36,880 bases of DNA from Lachnospiraceae bacterium C6A11 (GTDB lineage: Bacteria > Bacillota > Clostridia > Lachnospirales > Lachnospiraceae). Positions 35,382 to 36,880 of this stretch are shown here, in pieces. The stretch spans positions 1 through 36,880 of the forward strand of contig KL370878.1 in the NCBI GenBank assembly GCA_000702245.1. The letters run 5' to 3'. Position 1 is the first letter of the stretch. Each line of letters opens with the position of its first letter. A program made the translations under genes and the position numbers. Below the pieces are notes generated by a model. The model was given only the letters and a program-made list of their open reading frames with translations. It made no database searches and was not told where the DNA came from.

Positions 35382-35441
35382 CGAGAAAAATATATTCTCT
35401 CAGTTGTAACAAAATACGCCTTCGAGAACATATTTTTCTCG
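35382..35441 (-). repeat. Conserved-loop hairpin, copy A (leader of the DUF58 gene)
   Basis: On the minus strand an 18-base arm (35424-35441) pairs with 35382-35399 in all 18 positions, one being a G-U pair that only works on this strand. The 24-base loop (35400-35423) matches copy B at 29106-29129 in 21 of 24 positions. The element lies 35 bases before the DUF58 ATG, in the 137-base gap after moxR. No T-run follows, so it is not an intrinsic terminator. Confidence 0.7.
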
Positions 35442-35484
35442 CAAACTGTTTATGATTACGCGATCAATTATTGATCATAGCAAA

Positions 35485-36417
35485 TCACTTGGCGAGTATG
35501 CTTGCTATAACGTTGTCGGCGGTTACGCCGTCGCTGACAGCATCGAAGCTGAGGACGAGTCTGTGGCGGAGTGCCGGGTAAGCTGCATATTCCACATCCT
35601 CGAAAGAAACATTGTATCTTCCTTCCATGAAGGCTCTGGCCTTCGCACCTCTGATGATAGCCTGAGCTGCTCTCGGGCTGACACCTTCTCTGATGAACTT
35701 ATTTTCAGCATGAGTTGCCATGATGATATCAAGTATTCTGTCCATAACAGCATCTGCGATAGGGATAGTCTTTACAGCTTCCCTTACGGTAAGAAGTGTA
35801 TCACGGTCGATAACTCTTGCAGCCGCTTCCCCTGTACTTCCCTCGGTAAGTCCCACGATTCCGCGGAGCTCTTCCTTGGTCGGGAAAGGAACAAGTATCT
35901 TGAACATGAATCGGTCGAGCTGAGCCTCAGGAAGAGGATAAGTTCCCTCTGTCTCTATAGGGTTCTCTGTGGCGAGAACGAAGAAAGGCTCGCTGATCAT
36001 ATAGCTTGTATTTCCTACTGTTACAGTATGCTCCTGCATGGCCTCAAGAAGCGCCGACTGTGTCTTAGGTGTCGCACGGTTAACCTCGTCCGCAAGGATG
36101 AGATTTGCAAATATAGGGCCCGGCTCGAAACGGAAGGTATTGCCCGACTCGCTGTGCTCTATGATATTTGTACCGGTGATATCACCCGGCATAAGGTCAG
36201 GTGTGAACTGTATTCTCTTGAAGGAAAGGCCGACAACCTTGCTGATCGTATTTACAAGCCTTGTTTTGCCGAGACCCGGCATACCTTCGAGAAGTACATT
36301 TCCTCCTGTAAGAAGAGCAAGGAGGGTCGTCCTTACGACATCCCTCTGCCCGATGATCTCTTTCGCTATCTCAGCCTCACACTGAGCTACTCTCTGCTGA
36401 AGTTCACTGTAATCCAT
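35485..36417 (-). CDS. MoxR-family AAA+ ATPase
   Basis: This 310-residue AAA+ protein has Walker A GMPGLGKT, the MoxR FTPDLMPGDITG loop, Walker B LILADEVNRATPKTQSALLEAMQE, sensor-type FVLATENPIETEGTYPLPEAQLDRF and a C-terminal lid. MoxR ATPases act as chaperones that activate partner proteins through VWA-containing partners, which fits the DUF58 and VWA genes downstream. ATG 36417 is chosen because GGAGG lies 7 bases upstream and MDYSELQQRV matches the family; 36441 would add eight residues. Its start is one base after the stop of the upstream gene. Confidence 0.93.
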   Translation of the reverse strand: MDYSELQQRVAQCEAEIAKEIIGQRDVVRTTLLALLTGGNVLLEGMPGLGKTRLVNTISKVVGLSFKRIQFTPDLMPGDITGTNIIEHSESGNTFRFEPGPIFANLILADEVNRATPKTQSALLEAMQEHTVTVGNTSYMISEPFFVLATENPIETEGTYPLPEAQLDRFMFKILVPFPTKEELRGIVGLTEGSTGEAAARVIDRDTLLTVREAVKTIPIADAVMDRILDIIMATHAENKFIREGVSPRAAQAIIRGAKARAFMEGRYNVSFEDVEYAAYPALRHRLVLSFDAVSDGVTADNVIASILAK

Positions 36418-36418
36418 G

Positions 36419-36880
36419 TTAATCCTCCAATAAGTTTCCAAAATAATCCTTTATGACATCCTCCATACCAGGAGGGTATTTGCCGCTTTCGATACCTTCG
36501 TAGGCTGTCTTCTCGTATTCGCCGATAACCTCTTCATAAGAAACGTGGTTGCCTGACCACGCAGGTCCATTGTTCGTGCTGCCGTAGCCGGATTCACCGT
36601 TTCCGCTGCCGTTACCGTTGATGTTTACATCTTCACTTCCCGGTATACTTACATAATCGTGGTCATTGTGAGCCGTTCCGTCACCGCGTCCGGTTCCCGG
36701 CTGATTGCCGCCACCGGGCTCATTGCCGCCACCCGGCTGATTACCGCCGCCGGGCTGATTTCCACCACCCGGGTCCTCTGTACTCGTTCCTCCGCCAGGC
36801 TGCTGTGTATCCGTTCCGCCAGGCTGCTGTGTGTCTGTTCCGCCAGGCTGCTGTGTATCTGTTCCGCCAGGCTGCTGTGT
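36419..36880 (-). CDS. C-terminal part of a Pro/Gly/Gln-rich repeat protein in the MoxR operon (cut by window edge)
   Basis: The frame is open from the right edge to a TAA at 36419-36421, giving 153 residues with no start in the window. Four TDTQQPGG repeats (first one cut) are followed by GGGNQP units, a Gly/Asn/Ser-rich part and a folded-looking end: VIGEYEKTAYEGIESGKYPPGMEDVIKDYFGNLLED. An end of the form PPGMEDVIKDYF resembles the C-termini of large proteins found beside MoxR, DUF58 and VWA genes, where VRxYF-type endings occur; that comparison is from memory. The bulk of the protein is outside the window, so its function cannot be named. It is one base from moxR, so they share a transcript. 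Confidence 0.75.
   Translation of the reverse strand, partial: TQQPGGTDTQQPGGTDTQQPGGTDTQQPGGGTSTEDPGGGNQPGGGNQPGGGNEPGGGNQPGTGRGDGTAHNDHDYVSIPGSEDVNINGNGSGNGESGYGSTNNGPAWSGNHVSYEEVIGEYEKTAYEGIESGKYPPGMEDVIKDYFGNLLED
36785..36880 (-). repeat. 24-bp tandem repeats encoding TDTQQPGG units
   Basis: Four copies of a 24-base unit (ACACAGCAGCCTGGCGGAAC core on the minus strand) lie at the right edge, nearly identical, and may continue beyond it. They are followed by 18-base units encoding GGGNQP or GGGNEP (about 36706-36766). Near identity of the copies suggests recent or ongoing change in copy number. Confidence 0.85.

Noticed and set aside
36785-36880. Tandem repeats at the right edge as a CRISPR array
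   Set aside because: The units are contiguous without spacers and keep a reading frame encoding TDTQQPGG.

Overview
The window looks like chromosomal DNA of a Gram-positive Clostridia member, most probably Lachnospiraceae. The grounds are moderate GC, typical Shine-Dalgarno sites, membrane c-di-GMP phosphodiesterases of the Lachnospiraceae type, a PflX-like radical SAM protein, a LicD-containing surface glycan locus and a clostridial MoxR/DUF58/VWA operon. The family assignment is inferred from protein character; no rRNA or tRNA gene is visible. Every gene is on the minus strand except an IS3-family transposase tail at the left edge.

Layout from left to right (transcription runs right to left). 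1-340: right end of an IS3-family element. 500-3580: a CDF metal transporter, a MocR-like regulator with a degenerate and truncated aminotransferase domain, and a six-helix membrane protein. 3716-11804: a six-gene surface-glycan unit behind a strong promoter at 11856-11884. It encodes a GT2 glycosyltransferase, LicD, a GT2 with an 11-cysteine insert, a Wzy-Wzx fusion, a class V aminotransferase and a CobD-like decarboxylase. 11976-18476: late cobalamin genes (cobQ, cobT, cobU, cobS, a second cobU-like gene, a CobC-like phosphatase, cbiB). No corrin-ring genes are present, so this set fits cobinamide/cobyrate salvage and nucleotide-loop assembly. 18492-23688: an NAD-dependent epimerase and two EAL proteins directly upstream of, and collinear with, the cob genes. 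23901-29706: an RNA m5U methyltransferase, PflX-like radical SAM protein, beta-helix protein, topoisomerase III and nitroreductase. 29935-36880: an operon for a Pro/Gly-rich tail protein (cut by the window edge), MoxR ATPase, DUF58 protein and a 1511-residue triple-VWA membrane protein, closed by a clear terminator.

Most notable observations: (i) two intergenic hairpins, at 29093-29142 and 35382-35441, share a nearly identical 24-nt loop on stems of unrelated sequence that still pair, which suggests a structured RNA or dispersed repeat; (ii) a single-chain Wzy-Wzx fusion; (iii) two CobU paralogs with complementary motif losses; (iv) a cysteine-rich insert in a glycosyltransferase; (v) CobD-like and class V aminotransferase genes placed in the LicD glycan operon; (vi) low-complexity inserts recurring in many otherwise conserved enzymes. 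No CRISPR array, prophage, toxin system or cobalamin/c-di-GMP riboswitch was recognised. No gene-free stretch exceeds 300 bases.
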